From the NCBI GenBank assembly GCA_007693585.1, contig REDH01000111.1, positions 1 to 46,797 of the forward strand: a DNA stretch of 46,797 nucleotides, read 5' to 3'. Below the pieces are notes generated by a model. It worked only from the letters and a program-made list of their open reading frames with translations, did no database searches and was not told the origin of the DNA. How positions within the stretch are numbered: position 1 is the stretch's first letter; every line of letters begins with the position of its first letter. Below, piece by piece: positions 1-8,948 of the stretch. The stretch is from Deltaproteobacteria bacterium (GTDB lineage Bacteria; Myxococcota_A; Bradymonadia; REDH01). A program made the translations under genes and the position numbers.

Positions 1-22
1 CAGCCCGCTCCGGAGCGGGCTG
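1..22. repeat. Perfect palindrome at window start
   Basis: The first 22 bases are a perfect inverted repeat (8-bp GC stem CAGCCCGC/GCGGGCTG around TCCGGA). It could be the hairpin of a terminator for an upstream gene, but no T-run follows on either strand, so this is only a possible terminator or a contig-edge hairpin. The remaining bases up to 167 are G-rich and contain no gene I can support. Confidence 0.4.
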
Positions 23-167
23 GAGGGGGGTGCGGGGGAACGGTGTTCCGGGCGGGGAGTGTGCCGTGTCGGTGGCGGAGGGCAAGGAAGTGAAGCGGGT
101 CGGGGTTGCGCGGGGGGGAGGCTGGGGGCATGGTGCGACGAGGGCGGGGGGTGACCGCAGGGCGTGG

Positions 168-1670
168 ATGGCACGGGTACGATTGCGATACGAGGGTGGC
201 ACGCTGCTGCTGGACGCGGAGCCGGCGGGGCTGCTGGACGGTGCTGCGCTGCCTGCGGGGTGCGTTCACGACCCGCGTGTGGGTCGGTGGCGGGCGATGG
301 GTCAGGCGTACCGGGAGCTGTACGCCTGGCTGCATCGGCGCAGTCGGGAGGGGTGCTTCGAGGTGGTGGACGAGGCGCGGGGGTACGCGGAGCTGGAGTT
401 GGGCCTTCGGCGGGAGCGGGTTGCGCGTCCGTATCAGGCCGAGGCGGTGGAAGCGTGGCAGGAGGCGGGGCGGCGGGGGCTGGTGGTGTTGCCGACGGGG
501 GCGGGGAAGAGCCACGTGGCGGAGCGGATCATCGGGGGGGGGGGTCGGAGCGCGCTGGTGGTGGTTCCGACGATCGATCTGATGAACCAGTGGTACGACC
601 CCCCGCCCCCCCCCCCCCCCCCGCCGGCCCCGCCCCCCCCCCCCGCCGCCCGGGTGCGGAGCGCGCTGGTGGTGGTTCCGACGATCGATCTGATGAACCA
701 GTGGTACGACGGGTTGATGTCGGCGTTCGAGGTGGAGGAGGTGGGGTTGCTCGGGGGGGGGTATCACGATGTACGGCCGCTGACGGTGACGACGTATGAC
801 AGCGCGGCGATCCATCTGCCGCGGTACGGGGATCGGTTTGCGCTGCTGGTGTTCGACGAGGTGCATCATCTGCCGGGGCCGTCGTGGAGCGAGGCGGCGC
901 GGGCGGCGATCGCGCCGTTTCGGCTGGGGTTGACGGCGACGCCGGAGCGTCAGGACGGGCGGGAGGGGGTGCTGGAGGAGCTGGTGGGTCCCATCGTGTA
1001 TCGTCGGGAGATCAAGGAGTTGGCGGGCGATTTTCTGGCGGACTATCGGGTGGAGCAGGTGACGGTGCGGCTGACGGAGGAGGAGCGGGAGGCGTACGAG
1101 GAGGCGCGGGGGGTGTATCTGGGGTTCGTGCGTAGCGCGGGGGTGAACTTCAGTCGTGGGGGGTGGGGGGCGTTCGTGCAGGCGACGAGTCGTTCGGCGG
1201 AGGGTCGTCGGGCGATGCGTGCGTACCGGGAGCAGCGCCGGATCGCGCTGACGTGTGCGCGCAAGTTGTCGTTCGTGGAGCGGACGTTGTCGCGTCATGC
1301 GGGGGATCGGGTGATCGTGTTCACCAACGACAACGACACGGTCTACGCGCTGAGTCGGGCGTTGCTGTTGCCGGCGATCACGCACCAGACGCCGACCCGG
1401 GAGCGTCGTGAGATTCTGCAGCGGTTCAACACGGGGGTGTATCCGGCGGTGGTGACGGCGCGGGTGCTCAACGAGGGGGTGGACGTGCCGGAGGCGAACG
1501 TGGCGATCGTGCTCAGCGGTACGGGGAGCGTTCGGGAGCATGTGCAGCGGCTGGGCCGGATCCTTCGGAAGCGGGAGGGGAAGACGGCGCTGCTGTACGA
1601 GGTGACGACGGCGGACACGGTGGAGCAGCAGGTCTCGGAGCGGCGGAGGGAGCACGATGCTTACCGGTGA
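168..1670 (+). CDS. XPB/Rad25-type SF2 DNA helicase
   Basis: ATP-dependent 3'-5' DNA helicase of superfamily 2, resembling archaeal and bacterial XPB. With the ATG at 168 the protein has 500 residues. The open frame extends upstream to 30, but family-like sequence begins at MARVRLRYEGGTL, so I chose 168. Seen: Walker A LPTGAGKS (K114), DEVH box at 230-233, LTATPERQDGR (motif III), and a C-terminal RecA lobe with VTARVLNEGVDVPEA and HVQRLGRILRK (motif VI). It overlaps the Bax1-like nuclease gene by 14 bases, which fits the known XPB-Bax1 partnership in DNA unwinding and incision. Odd: residues 127-144 (motif Ia) recur exactly at 164-181, separated by a Pro/Ala linker coded by poly-C. This is probably an assembly error (see findings). 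Confidence 0.85.
   Translation: MARVRLRYEGGTLLLDAEPAGLLDGAALPAGCVHDPRVGRWRAMGQAYRELYAWLHRRSREGCFEVVDEARGYAELELGLRRERVARPYQAEAVEAWQEAGRRGLVVLPTGAGKSHVAERIIGGGGRSALVVVPTIDLMNQWYDPPPPPPPPPAPPPPPAARVRSALVVVPTIDLMNQWYDGLMSAFEVEEVGLLGGGYHDVRPLTVTTYDSAAIHLPRYGDRFALLVFDEVHHLPGPSWSEAARAAIAPFRLGLTATPERQDGREGVLEELVGPIVYRREIKELAGDFLADYRVEQVTVRLTEEEREAYEEARGVYLGFVRSAGVNFSRGGWGAFVQATSRSAEGRRAMRAYREQRRIALTCARKLSFVERTLSRHAGDRVIVFTNDNDTVYALSRALLLPAITHQTPTRERREILQRFNTGVYPAVVTARVLNEGVDVPEANVAIVLSGTGSVREHVQRLGRILRKREGKTALLYEVTTADTVEQQVSERRREHDAYR
546..710 (+). repeat. 54-bp in-frame direct repeat flanking a poly-C linker
   Basis: Bases 546-599 are repeated exactly at 657-710, an offset of 111 bases (37 codons). 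Bases 600-656 between them are almost all C, and a G-run lies just before the first copy. The repeat duplicates helicase motif Ia (ALVVVPTIDLMNQWYD) without breaking the frame. No SF2 helicase known to me has this insert. Confidence 0.9.
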
Positions 1671-2907
1671 TCTGGTGCGGGCGACGGTGCGGAGCGGGCG
1701 GGTGTATCCGGGGTTCGTGGATCCGGAGGACGGGGGTTTGCTGGGGGACGCGGGGGAGGTGCTGGCGATTTTCGGGGAGCATGTGGGGGAGCGCCGGGAG
1801 GTGCTGGAGGAGTCGTTGCGGGGGTGGGTGGGGGATGCCCGCGGGTTCCAGACGTTGCGTGGGCTGGCGAAGCTGGTGGAGGATCGGAGCACGTTCGAGA
1901 CACGTGCGGCGATGGATCCGGTGGCGCTGCGGCGGGCGCTGTTCGAGGCGGCGGCGGAGGTGCATCCGGTGCGTCGCGAGCGGGACGCGCTGCACGAGGT
2001 GACGCGGGAGGACGTGGTGCGGCGGGTGGGTGCGGCGCACGGTCTTGCGGTGGAGGAGGTGGAGGAGACGCTGTATGCGGATCTTCGGGGGGAGGAGCGG
2101 TTGACGGGGGTGCGTTCGGTGTCGCCGGAGGAGCTGCTTCGTCGGTACAACGCGGGTCTGGTGCAGGCGCTGCTTCTTCGTTCGGCGGGACTGGAGGCGA
2201 CGGTGCGCGCGGGTTCTCCCGGGGCGCTGCGGGGGGTGTTCCGGGCGTTGAAGTTCCGGCAGCTGATGTTCCGTGCGTGGCCGATGGACGGGGAGGGGTC
2301 GTGGCGTCTGGTGGTGGACGGTCCGATGAGCCTGTTTCAGCAGACGCAGCGCTACGGGCTGCAGCTGGCGCTGTTCTTTCCGGTGCTGCTGCACATGGAG
2401 TCGTGGTCCCTGGAGGCGGACGTGACGTGGGGTCGGCGGCGGGAGTCGCGTCGGCTGTCGTTGTCGGGGGAGACGCGTCTGCGTCCGTGGGGTCGGATGA
2501 AGGGGACGTGGCGGAGCCGGGAGCAGGCGCTGCTGGAGGAGCGTCTGGCGGGTCATGCGTCGGGGTGGCTTGCGCGGCCGGGGGCGACGGTCGTGGATCT
2601 GGGTGGGGAAGACGTGCTGGTGCCGGATCTGGAGTTGGAGTGTCCGTCGACGGGGCGGGTGGCCCTGGTGGACATCTTCGGGTTCTGGCGTCGGGACTAT
2701 CTGGCGCGTCGGATGGCGTCCCTGTCGCGTCATGGTCCGGCGAACCTTGTGCTGTGTGTGTCGCGGCGTCTGGCGGGGGCACGGGAGTCCCTGGGTGCGC
2801 TGGGGGAGAACGTGGTGGAGTTTGCGGAGGTGATTCCGCTCGGTGCGTTGCTGAAGGTCGTGGAGCGGGTGGCGGTGGTCCCGGCGGGGGCGTCGCAGGG
2901 TTCCTGA
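1657..2907 (+). CDS. Bax1-like nuclease (DUF790), XPB partner
   Basis: 416 residues of the DUF790/Bax1 family. In archaea Bax1 binds the XPB helicase and is a structure-specific endonuclease acting near bubbles and forks. The N-terminal region (MLTGDLVRATVRSGRVYPGF, then GLAKLVEDRSTFE) fits the family's helicase-binding and scaffold part. The C-terminal region carries the nuclease fold with LVPDLELE (D324) and VALVDIFGFWRRDYLARR (D339), a PD-D/ExK-like arrangement; the family usually has E in the EIVGFW position, here D. Its ATG lies inside the helicase gene (14-base overlap), so the two are translationally coupled. Codons are strongly G-ending, like the helicase. Family call is good; biochemical activity is inferred. 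Confidence 0.8.
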   Translation: MLTGDLVRATVRSGRVYPGFVDPEDGGLLGDAGEVLAIFGEHVGERREVLEESLRGWVGDARGFQTLRGLAKLVEDRSTFETRAAMDPVALRRALFEAAAEVHPVRRERDALHEVTREDVVRRVGAAHGLAVEEVEETLYADLRGEERLTGVRSVSPEELLRRYNAGLVQALLLRSAGLEATVRAGSPGALRGVFRALKFRQLMFRAWPMDGEGSWRLVVDGPMSLFQQTQRYGLQLALFFPVLLHMESWSLEADVTWGRRRESRRLSLSGETRLRPWGRMKGTWRSREQALLEERLAGHASGWLARPGATVVDLGGEDVLVPDLELECPSTGRVALVDIFGFWRRDYLARRMASLSRHGPANLVLCVSRRLAGARESLGALGENVVEFAEVIPLGALLKVVERVAVVPAGASQGS

Positions 2908-2950
2908 CGCATTGCGGCAACATGCATGGTGGGAACCGGGCGGATGACCA

Positions 2951-2979
2951 TGGACCCATCCCGTGTCACGGAGTAGGAT
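2951..2979 (+). promoter_or_regulatory. Putative sigma70-type promoter for the giant lipoprotein
   Basis: TGGACC (2951-2956), a 17-base spacer, and TAGGAT (2974-2979), about 92 bases before the ATG at 3072. TAGGAT-type -10 boxes are common in myxobacterial promoters. The -10 sits inside the loop of the inverted repeat 2961-2992. Weak consensus; no transcript data. Confidence 0.35.
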
Positions 2980-2992
2980 CGTCGTGACACGG
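2961..2992. promoter_or_regulatory. 9-bp inverted repeat, possible operator
   Basis: CCGTGTCAC (2961-2969) is matched exactly by its complement GTGACACGG (2984-2992) around a 14-base centre that contains the putative -10 box. A dyad overlapping a promoter is a typical repressor site. It could also be a hairpin ending the helicase/Bax1 operon, although no T-run follows. Confidence 0.35.
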
Positions 2993-3071
2993 ACGTGGAT
3001 TCGGCCACCTCGGGTGCGGGGCAGGGTGGGGCAGGGCGGGTGGCAGTCACAGGCAGCACGAGGAGCCGGAC

Positions 3072-6000
3072 ATGAGCAGTGCAGAGGCGACGGGAGCGGT
3101 GGTGAGGAGGATGGGGTGGTCGTGGGCGTTCTGGATGGTGGTGCCGCTGGCGCTGGTGCTGTCGTGCGGAGGGGACACGGCCCCGTCGAGCACGGATGGT
3201 CGTCCGTGCGTGGATGACGGCGACTGCGTGGCGGGCTACTGCGAAGGGGCGCTCTGCGTGCCTGGGGAGCGTCCGGAGACGTCGGGCGGTGCGACGGGGA
3301 CAAGCGGCGGGGTGAGCGGGGTGCCGGTGCCGGACGCGACGGACCCGGACGCGACCACCGGTTCGGGCGATGATGTGATGCCGACGGACCCGGACGCGAG
3401 CGTGCCGGAGACGGAGGTCCCCGATGGCGGTTTCGGGTCACCGTGCATCGACGACGTGGACTGCATCGAGCAGGTGTGTCTGCGGGGTCCGGACGGCCCC
3501 TTCTGCACGACGGTCTGCGACGACGAGTGTCCGGAGGGGTACGAGTGCCGGCTGTTCGCGGGTTCGGGTTCGGACTTCCTGCAGTACTGCATTCCGGTGG
3601 CGCCGGTGCTGTGCGCGGAGTGCGCGACGGACTTTGACTGCGGGGGCCGGGACGACCTGTGCCTGGAACGGCTGGACGGCCGGTTCTGCGGCATCGTGTG
3701 TGCGCCTTCGGATCCGGCGAGCTGTCCGTCGGGTTTCGTGTGCGATCCGGAGATTCGGGAGGGGCGTGACGGGGAGATCGAGGAGTTCTTCCAGTGCCGT
3801 CCGGAGGTGGACATCTGCGGGGACTGTCTGGATCTCGATGGCGACGGGTACGGCATCGGTCCGGGGTGCATCGACTTCGACTGCGACGACACGGATCCGG
3901 ATGTGAACCCGGGTGTTCCGGAGGTCTGCGATGGGCGGGACACGAACTGTTCCGGGGTGGTGGACGAGGGGTTCGACCTCATGAACGACGTGTCTCACTG
4001 CGGCGGGTGCGACCTGGTGTGCGAGGCTCCGTTCGCGACGCCGCGGTGCGCGCTCGGCGTCTGCGGGATCGCGGCGTGCGAGCCGGAGCGCGCGGACTGT
4101 GACGGTCGTTTCGAGACGGGGTGCGAGGTGAACATCGCGCAGGACGTGGAGCACTGCGGGGCGTGCGGGAACGTCTGTGATCTCCCGTTTGCCGACACCG
4201 CGTGCGTGGAGGGCGCGTGCACGGTGGCGCGTTGTCTGGGCACCCGGGCGAGTTGCGACGAGGACGACGCGACGGGCTGCGAGACGGACCTGAGCACGGC
4301 GGTGGAGCACTGCGGGGACTGCGGTTCGGTGTGCGCACCGCCGAACGCGATCCCGCGCTGCCTCGGCGGGGAGTGCGAGATCCAGCAGTGCGAGTCGGGC
4401 TTCCGGAACTGCAACGGGGAGCAGGAGGACGGTTGCGAGGTGAACATCCGCACGGACGACGAGAACTGCGGGCAGTGCGGCCGGGTATGTGATGGGGGCC
4501 GGTTCTGCGACGACGAGGTGTGTCGCTGCCCGGGTGATCTCATCTTCTTCGACGGCCAGTGCCGGGAGGGCCAGCGTCCCGAGGTGCGGACGGACGAGGC
4601 GGACGATGTCACGACGACGGGGGTACGACTTCGGGGCGCGGTGGTGACGCCCGGGGTGCCGAGCCTGACGCGGCACGGGTTCTGCTGGTCGCGGGGCCCG
4701 TTCTACGATGACACGCAGGAGGATGCGGACTGCGTGGATCTCGGCGCGGCGCCGGAGGCTGTGGCCTTCACCCATCGGCTGACGGAGCGCGATCCGGGAA
4801 GCACGTGGACGTACCGCGCGGTGGGGGAGGTCGCGGGCGGAGAGGAGGTGCGCGGGGCGGACGTGACGGTTCGGCTGCTGCAGGCGCCGGCGGTGCGGAC
4901 GGAGGCACCAGCGGACGTGACGACGTCGTCGGCCCTGTTGCGCGGGGTGCTGGAGACGGCTGGAGAGCCGTCGGTGGTAGCGGGCGACTGGGGGTTCTGC
5001 TGGGGCACGATGGCGGCCCCGTCTCTCGACCAGAATCTGGGCTGCGTGGCCCTGGACGAGGACGGGGAGGAGGGTGCCTTCTCCGCGGCGATCGACGAGC
5101 TGGCGGCGGGCGCGACCCTGAACGTCCGTGCGTGGGCCCGCAACGCCGTGGCGACGGTGTATGGCGAGCCGATGACGTTCACGGTGCGGCAGGTGCCCTC
5201 GGTCCAGACGCGGCCGGCCTCGGGGGTGACGACATCTGCGGCGGTGCTCAACGGGCGGCTGGCGGTGGCGGGCGTTCCGGCGGCCCAGGACGTGGGCTTC
5301 TGCTTCGGGACGTCTCCGACGATCGTCCCCGGTCCCCTGAACTGCACGTCGGTGTCGGAGGTGTCCGGCGACGGGGAGTTCTCGCTGACGCTGTCGGCCG
5401 GGCTGATCCCCGGGCAGCGGTACTACTTTCTGGCCTACGCGAACAACGCGGCAGGGCAGGCGACCGGCGACACGCTGGACTTCACGATCCAGCAGGAGCC
5501 GCGGGTGGAGACGGACTCCCCGGTGAGCGTGGCCGCGACCGAGGCTACGCTGCGGGGTCGGATCACGGTGCTGGGCGTGCCCGATCCGACGGAGCACGGG
5601 TTCTGCATCTCCACGAGCGACGCATTTCCTCCGGCCGCGGCGGACTGCAGCGTCCGGCTGGGTGCCGCGTCGGAGACGGGTCCGTTCGAGCGAACGGTCT
5701 CGGCGCTGCAGACGAACACGACGTACCATGTGTGGGCGTTCGCCGAGAACGCGGCCGTTCGGGCATGGGGAAGTCGGGTGACGTTCACGACGCTGGCGAT
5801 GCCGCAGGTGGAGACGACCACGGTGTCGGCGACGGGACCGCAGACGGTGCAGGCTTCGGGAGCGCTCGTGGCCACGGGCAACCCGTCCCCCACCGCTCAC
5901 GGGTTCTGTCATGGGTCCATGCCCGAGCCGAGCCTGACCAACGGCGCGAACTGCCCGAGCCTGGGCGGCATCGGGAGTCCGGGTTCGTTCTCGGCGACGA

Positions 6001-8750
6001 TCGGCGGGCTGTCTGCGGGCCAGCAGGTCAACGTGCGGGCCTACGCGACCAACCCGGTGGGGACGGCCTACGGCGCCGTTCTGTCGGTGCGAACGTACCA
6101 GCCCGCCGACGTGACGACGGTGGGATCGCGCTCGATCACGGCGACCGGGGCGATCCTGGACGGCCGGGTCAACGCGGTCGGCAACCCTGCGGTGACCGAG
6201 CACGGCTTCTGCCATGGACCGAGCGCCAGCGGGCTCTCTCCCGGGCAGGCGACGTGCTCGTCTCTCGGCGCCCTGACGGAGCCGGAGGAGTTCTCGGCGA
6301 CCCTGAGCGGGCTTGCGCCGGGGAGCACCGTGTTCTTCCGGGCGTATGCCATCAACGAGGCGGGGACATCGTTCGGGAGCACCCGGGAGTTTTCGACCCC
6401 GCGCCCGCCGGCGGTGCGCACCCTCGAACCGGGGACGGTCGGCACGACGTCGGCCGCGCTCAACGGCGCGCTCGATGACCTCGGCGTGCCGACGTCGACG
6501 GATCACGGTTTCTGCGTGGACACGAACCCGACGCCGTCGGTGGGTCCGTCCGAGTGTGTGGCACGCGGTGCCCCGACGGCCACGGGAACGTTCAGCTCGA
6601 CGGTCGGTTCGCTGACCCCGGGGACGGAGTACTGGGTCCGCGCGTTCGTGCAGCACGCGTCGGGCACGGTGTACGGCGACGCGGTGTCCTTCACCACCCG
6701 CCGCGAGCCGGTGGTGGTGACGGGCGCCCCGGCCGTGCAGTCGGAGACCAGCGCAGCGCTTTCGGGCGAGGTGACCGTGGTCGGGGTCCCGGCCGCGACG
6801 GATCGCGGGGTGTGCTGGGCGACGTTCGTCGACCCGGATCAGGGAACGGCGACCTGCCCGTCTGCGCCCGGCGGGCCCGGCGGGACGTTCTCCATCCCGG
6901 TGGGTGGTCTGACCCCCGGCCAGCAGTACTTTGCGCGGGCGTGGGTGCGCAACGCCGATGGGTTCTTCTACGGTGCGAGCCGCTCGTTCACGATGCTGGA
7001 GCAGTCGCAGGTGGTCACGAACGGGGTGACCGAGCGCCAGCCCACGAGTGCCACGCTCAACGGCAACGTGGTGCAGGTGGGCAACCCGGCACCGACCGAT
7101 TACGGGTTCTGCTGGGGGACATCGGCGAATCCGGGCACGGGCGCGAGCTGTCACGCCTTCGGGTCCGCACCGTCCACTGGCGCCTTCGACCACGAGGTCT
7201 CGGGTCTGGGCGCGTCCACCACATACCATGTTCGGGCGTGGATCCTCGTCGATGGGGAGCGGGTGTGGGGCGAGAACGTGACGTTCTCGACCTGTGACAT
7301 CACGGAGGTTCCGGGCGACGATCTGTCGGCGGATCTCAACTGCGACGGTATCCCGGGTGCGGACATCGAGCGGGCGATCTTCGTGCGTTCGGGTTCGAGC
7401 GCTCCCTCGGGGAGCTGCGGAACGCTCACGTCCCCGTGCGGCACCATCGCCCAGGGGATCAGCCGAGCGCAGAGCACTGGGCGGGATCAGGTGCTCGTGG
7501 CGAGCGGAACGTACACCGCCAACACCCTGGAGCTTCGCGGCGGGATCTCGCTCTACGGTGGGTACAACGACTCGTTCACCGCGCGGAGCAATGCCCGGGC
7601 CAACTTCGTGAGCAACCAGCCTGTGGCGTTGCGCGCGGTCGGCCTGTCGGGCGACGTGACCGTGGACCGCATCAACTTCGAGACGCGCCCCCAGACCGGG
7701 GCGGGGAGCAGCGCGTTCGGCGCGGTGGTGAGCGGATCTTCGGATCGTCTCACGCTGCGCAACGTGTTCCTGCTCGTCGGACGCGGCGGAAACGGCCAGA
7801 ACGGATCGAACGGCTCGGCAGGCAGCGCGGGTCCGGTGGGGACCCGGGGGTCCGACGGCAGCGATTGTGGTGGAGGCGCGGGCGGCCCGGGCGGAGGCAA
7901 CGGTGGGAACGGGGGCGCCGGAGGCCGCAACGACGCACAGGCCGGCAGCCCGGGGGGCGGCCACAGCCAGGGTGGCAGCACCTGCGGCCAGGGCGGAGCG
8001 GCCGGGGCGCGGGGCAGCGACAGCGGCTTCCCGTGCACCAGTGGTACGCCGGGCAGCCCGGGCGGTCCGGGCCAGGCCGGTTGCCCCGGTTCGAACGGCA
8101 GCCATGGTACCCGGGCCAACGGCACGGGGAGCCTGTCGGGTGTGAACTGGACCCCCTCCACAGCGACGGGTGGAACGGTCGGCACCATTGGTGGTGGCGG
8201 CGGTGGCGGCGGCGGTGGCGGCGGTCACCGCTGCTGGGAGCGCCGGAGCTGGGGCGGCGGCGGTGGTGGTGGCGGCGGCGGCGGCGGCGGTGGGGCCGGT
8301 GCTGCGGGCACGAGCGGCGGTGCGTCCATCGGCATGATCGTCCACAACAGCGACGTGACCCTGCGCAACGTGTCCATCGAGACCGAGGGTGGAGGCAACG
8401 GGGGCCGGGGTGGCGCAGGCGGGACGGGGGGCCTGGGCGGCTCTCCCGGAGCCGGCGGAAACGGCGTGGGATGCGGAACCGGCAGCGTCGTCGGAGCCAC
8501 CGGGGGCGACGGTGGCCCGGGCGGTCTCGGCGGACGCGGCGGCTGCGGCGGGGGCGGTGGAGGAGGCCCCTCCGTCGGTATCTGGGGCTCGGGCTCCGCC
8601 ACCGTGAACATCTCGCAGGTGGCCTTCAACGTCGGCAGCGGCGGGGACGGTGGTGCGGCCGGTCCGCAGGGGTTCTGCCCGGCCCAGACCGCAGGGCTCG
8701 ACGGGATCACCCAGAACACCCGCAACGTCACGGTGGTCAGTGCCGACTGA
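3072..8750 (+). CDS. Giant repeat-rich surface lipoprotein with MopE-like motif and Gly-rich tail
   Basis: 1892 residues with a lipoprotein signal peptide ending LALVLSC (C32). AGGAG lies about 8 bases before the ATG, supporting this start. Order of parts: Cys-rich EGF-like segments (about 45-250); an Asp-rich putative metal-binding motif (DLDGDGYGIGPGC, then DCDDTDPDVNPGVPEVCDG) like MopE repeats; Cys repeats of the CGACGNVCD type (to about 490); nine repeats of about 100 residues (504-1406), each with VTT.SA.L.G, a GFC(W/H)G core, a second Cys, and a GL.PG..Y..RA.A.N..G..YG ending, resembling Fn3-like beta sandwiches with one disulfide each; a beta-helix-like stretch (about 1420-1560); and a Gly-rich tail with runs such as GGNGGNGGAGG (about 1570-1835). 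Role unknown; perhaps adhesion or a surface fibre. It appears to be a single-gene unit. Confidence 0.85.
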   Translation: MSSAEATGAVVRRMGWSWAFWMVVPLALVLSCGGDTAPSSTDGRPCVDDGDCVAGYCEGALCVPGERPETSGGATGTSGGVSGVPVPDATDPDATTGSGDDVMPTDPDASVPETEVPDGGFGSPCIDDVDCIEQVCLRGPDGPFCTTVCDDECPEGYECRLFAGSGSDFLQYCIPVAPVLCAECATDFDCGGRDDLCLERLDGRFCGIVCAPSDPASCPSGFVCDPEIREGRDGEIEEFFQCRPEVDICGDCLDLDGDGYGIGPGCIDFDCDDTDPDVNPGVPEVCDGRDTNCSGVVDEGFDLMNDVSHCGGCDLVCEAPFATPRCALGVCGIAACEPERADCDGRFETGCEVNIAQDVEHCGACGNVCDLPFADTACVEGACTVARCLGTRASCDEDDATGCETDLSTAVEHCGDCGSVCAPPNAIPRCLGGECEIQQCESGFRNCNGEQEDGCEVNIRTDDENCGQCGRVCDGGRFCDDEVCRCPGDLIFFDGQCREGQRPEVRTDEADDVTTTGVRLRGAVVTPGVPSLTRHGFCWSRGPFYDDTQEDADCVDLGAAPEAVAFTHRLTERDPGSTWTYRAVGEVAGGEEVRGADVTVRLLQAPAVRTEAPADVTTSSALLRGVLETAGEPSVVAGDWGFCWGTMAAPSLDQNLGCVALDEDGEEGAFSAAIDELAAGATLNVRAWARNAVATVYGEPMTFTVRQVPSVQTRPASGVTTSAAVLNGRLAVAGVPAAQDVGFCFGTSPTIVPGPLNCTSVSEVSGDGEFSLTLSAGLIPGQRYYFLAYANNAAGQATGDTLDFTIQQEPRVETDSPVSVAATEATLRGRITVLGVPDPTEHGFCISTSDAFPPAAADCSVRLGAASETGPFERTVSALQTNTTYHVWAFAENAAVRAWGSRVTFTTLAMPQVETTTVSATGPQTVQASGALVATGNPSPTAHGFCHGSMPEPSLTNGANCPSLGGIGSPGSFSATIGGLSAGQQVNVRAYATNPVGTAYGAVLSVRTYQPADVTTVGSRSITATGAILDGRVNAVGNPAVTEHGFCHGPSASGLSPGQATCSSLGALTEPEEFSATLSGLAPGSTVFFRAYAINEAGTSFGSTREFSTPRPPAVRTLEPGTVGTTSAALNGALDDLGVPTSTDHGFCVDTNPTPSVGPSECVARGAPTATGTFSSTVGSLTPGTEYWVRAFVQHASGTVYGDAVSFTTRREPVVVTGAPAVQSETSAALSGEVTVVGVPAATDRGVCWATFVDPDQGTATCPSAPGGPGGTFSIPVGGLTPGQQYFARAWVRNADGFFYGASRSFTMLEQSQVVTNGVTERQPTSATLNGNVVQVGNPAPTDYGFCWGTSANPGTGASCHAFGSAPSTGAFDHEVSGLGASTTYHVRAWILVDGERVWGENVTFSTCDITEVPGDDLSADLNCDGIPGADIERAIFVRSGSSAPSGSCGTLTSPCGTIAQGISRAQSTGRDQVLVASGTYTANTLELRGGISLYGGYNDSFTARSNARANFVSNQPVALRAVGLSGDVTVDRINFETRPQTGAGSSAFGAVVSGSSDRLTLRNVFLLVGRGGNGQNGSNGSAGSAGPVGTRGSDGSDCGGGAGGPGGGNGGNGGAGGRNDAQAGSPGGGHSQGGSTCGQGGAAGARGSDSGFPCTSGTPGSPGGPGQAGCPGSNGSHGTRANGTGSLSGVNWTPSTATGGTVGTIGGGGGGGGGGGGHRCWERRSWGGGGGGGGGGGGGGAGAAGTSGGASIGMIVHNSDVTLRNVSIETEGGGNGGRGGAGGTGGLGGSPGAGGNGVGCGTGSVVGATGGDGGPGGLGGRGGCGGGGGGGPSVGIWGSGSATVNISQVAFNVGSGGDGGAAGPQGFCPAQTAGLDGITQNTRNVTVVSAD

Positions 8751-8815
8751 TCCCGACCGCGGGCGACGCTCGGCCCAGGACGTTGCCAAGGCACGCGCCG
8801 ACTGACCCCGACCGC
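8741..8815 (+). repeat. Short imperfect direct repeat after the giant lipoprotein gene
   Basis: The gene's last bases and stop codon, GCCGACTGATCCCGACCGC (from 8742), recur with one mismatch at 8797-8815, about 55 bases downstream. This may be a small duplication of the gene end. The rest of 8751-8948 holds no gene I can support. Confidence 0.5.
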
Positions 8816-8948
8816 GCCCGACCCTTGCGGGCGGTCCTTCGGTTCCTCCCCGCTCGCGGGCCGGAGGTCTGCTCTTGACCGACCGGCGCCGGAGACTCAA
8901 GCTTCGGTGCGGGTCCGGTCAATGCTCTTCTCACGCCACGGCAGCGCC

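Noticed and set aside
1513-3441. Minus-strand Arg/Pro-rich frame across the Bax1 gene and promoter region
   Set aside because: Low-complexity antisense of two real genes with no motif.
3438-8900. Minus-strand open frame of about 1820 codons opposite the giant lipoprotein
   Set aside because: Antisense shadow caused by very high GC; the plus frame has a signal peptide, regular repeats and a ribosome site, while the antisense product is Arg/Pro-rich without domains.
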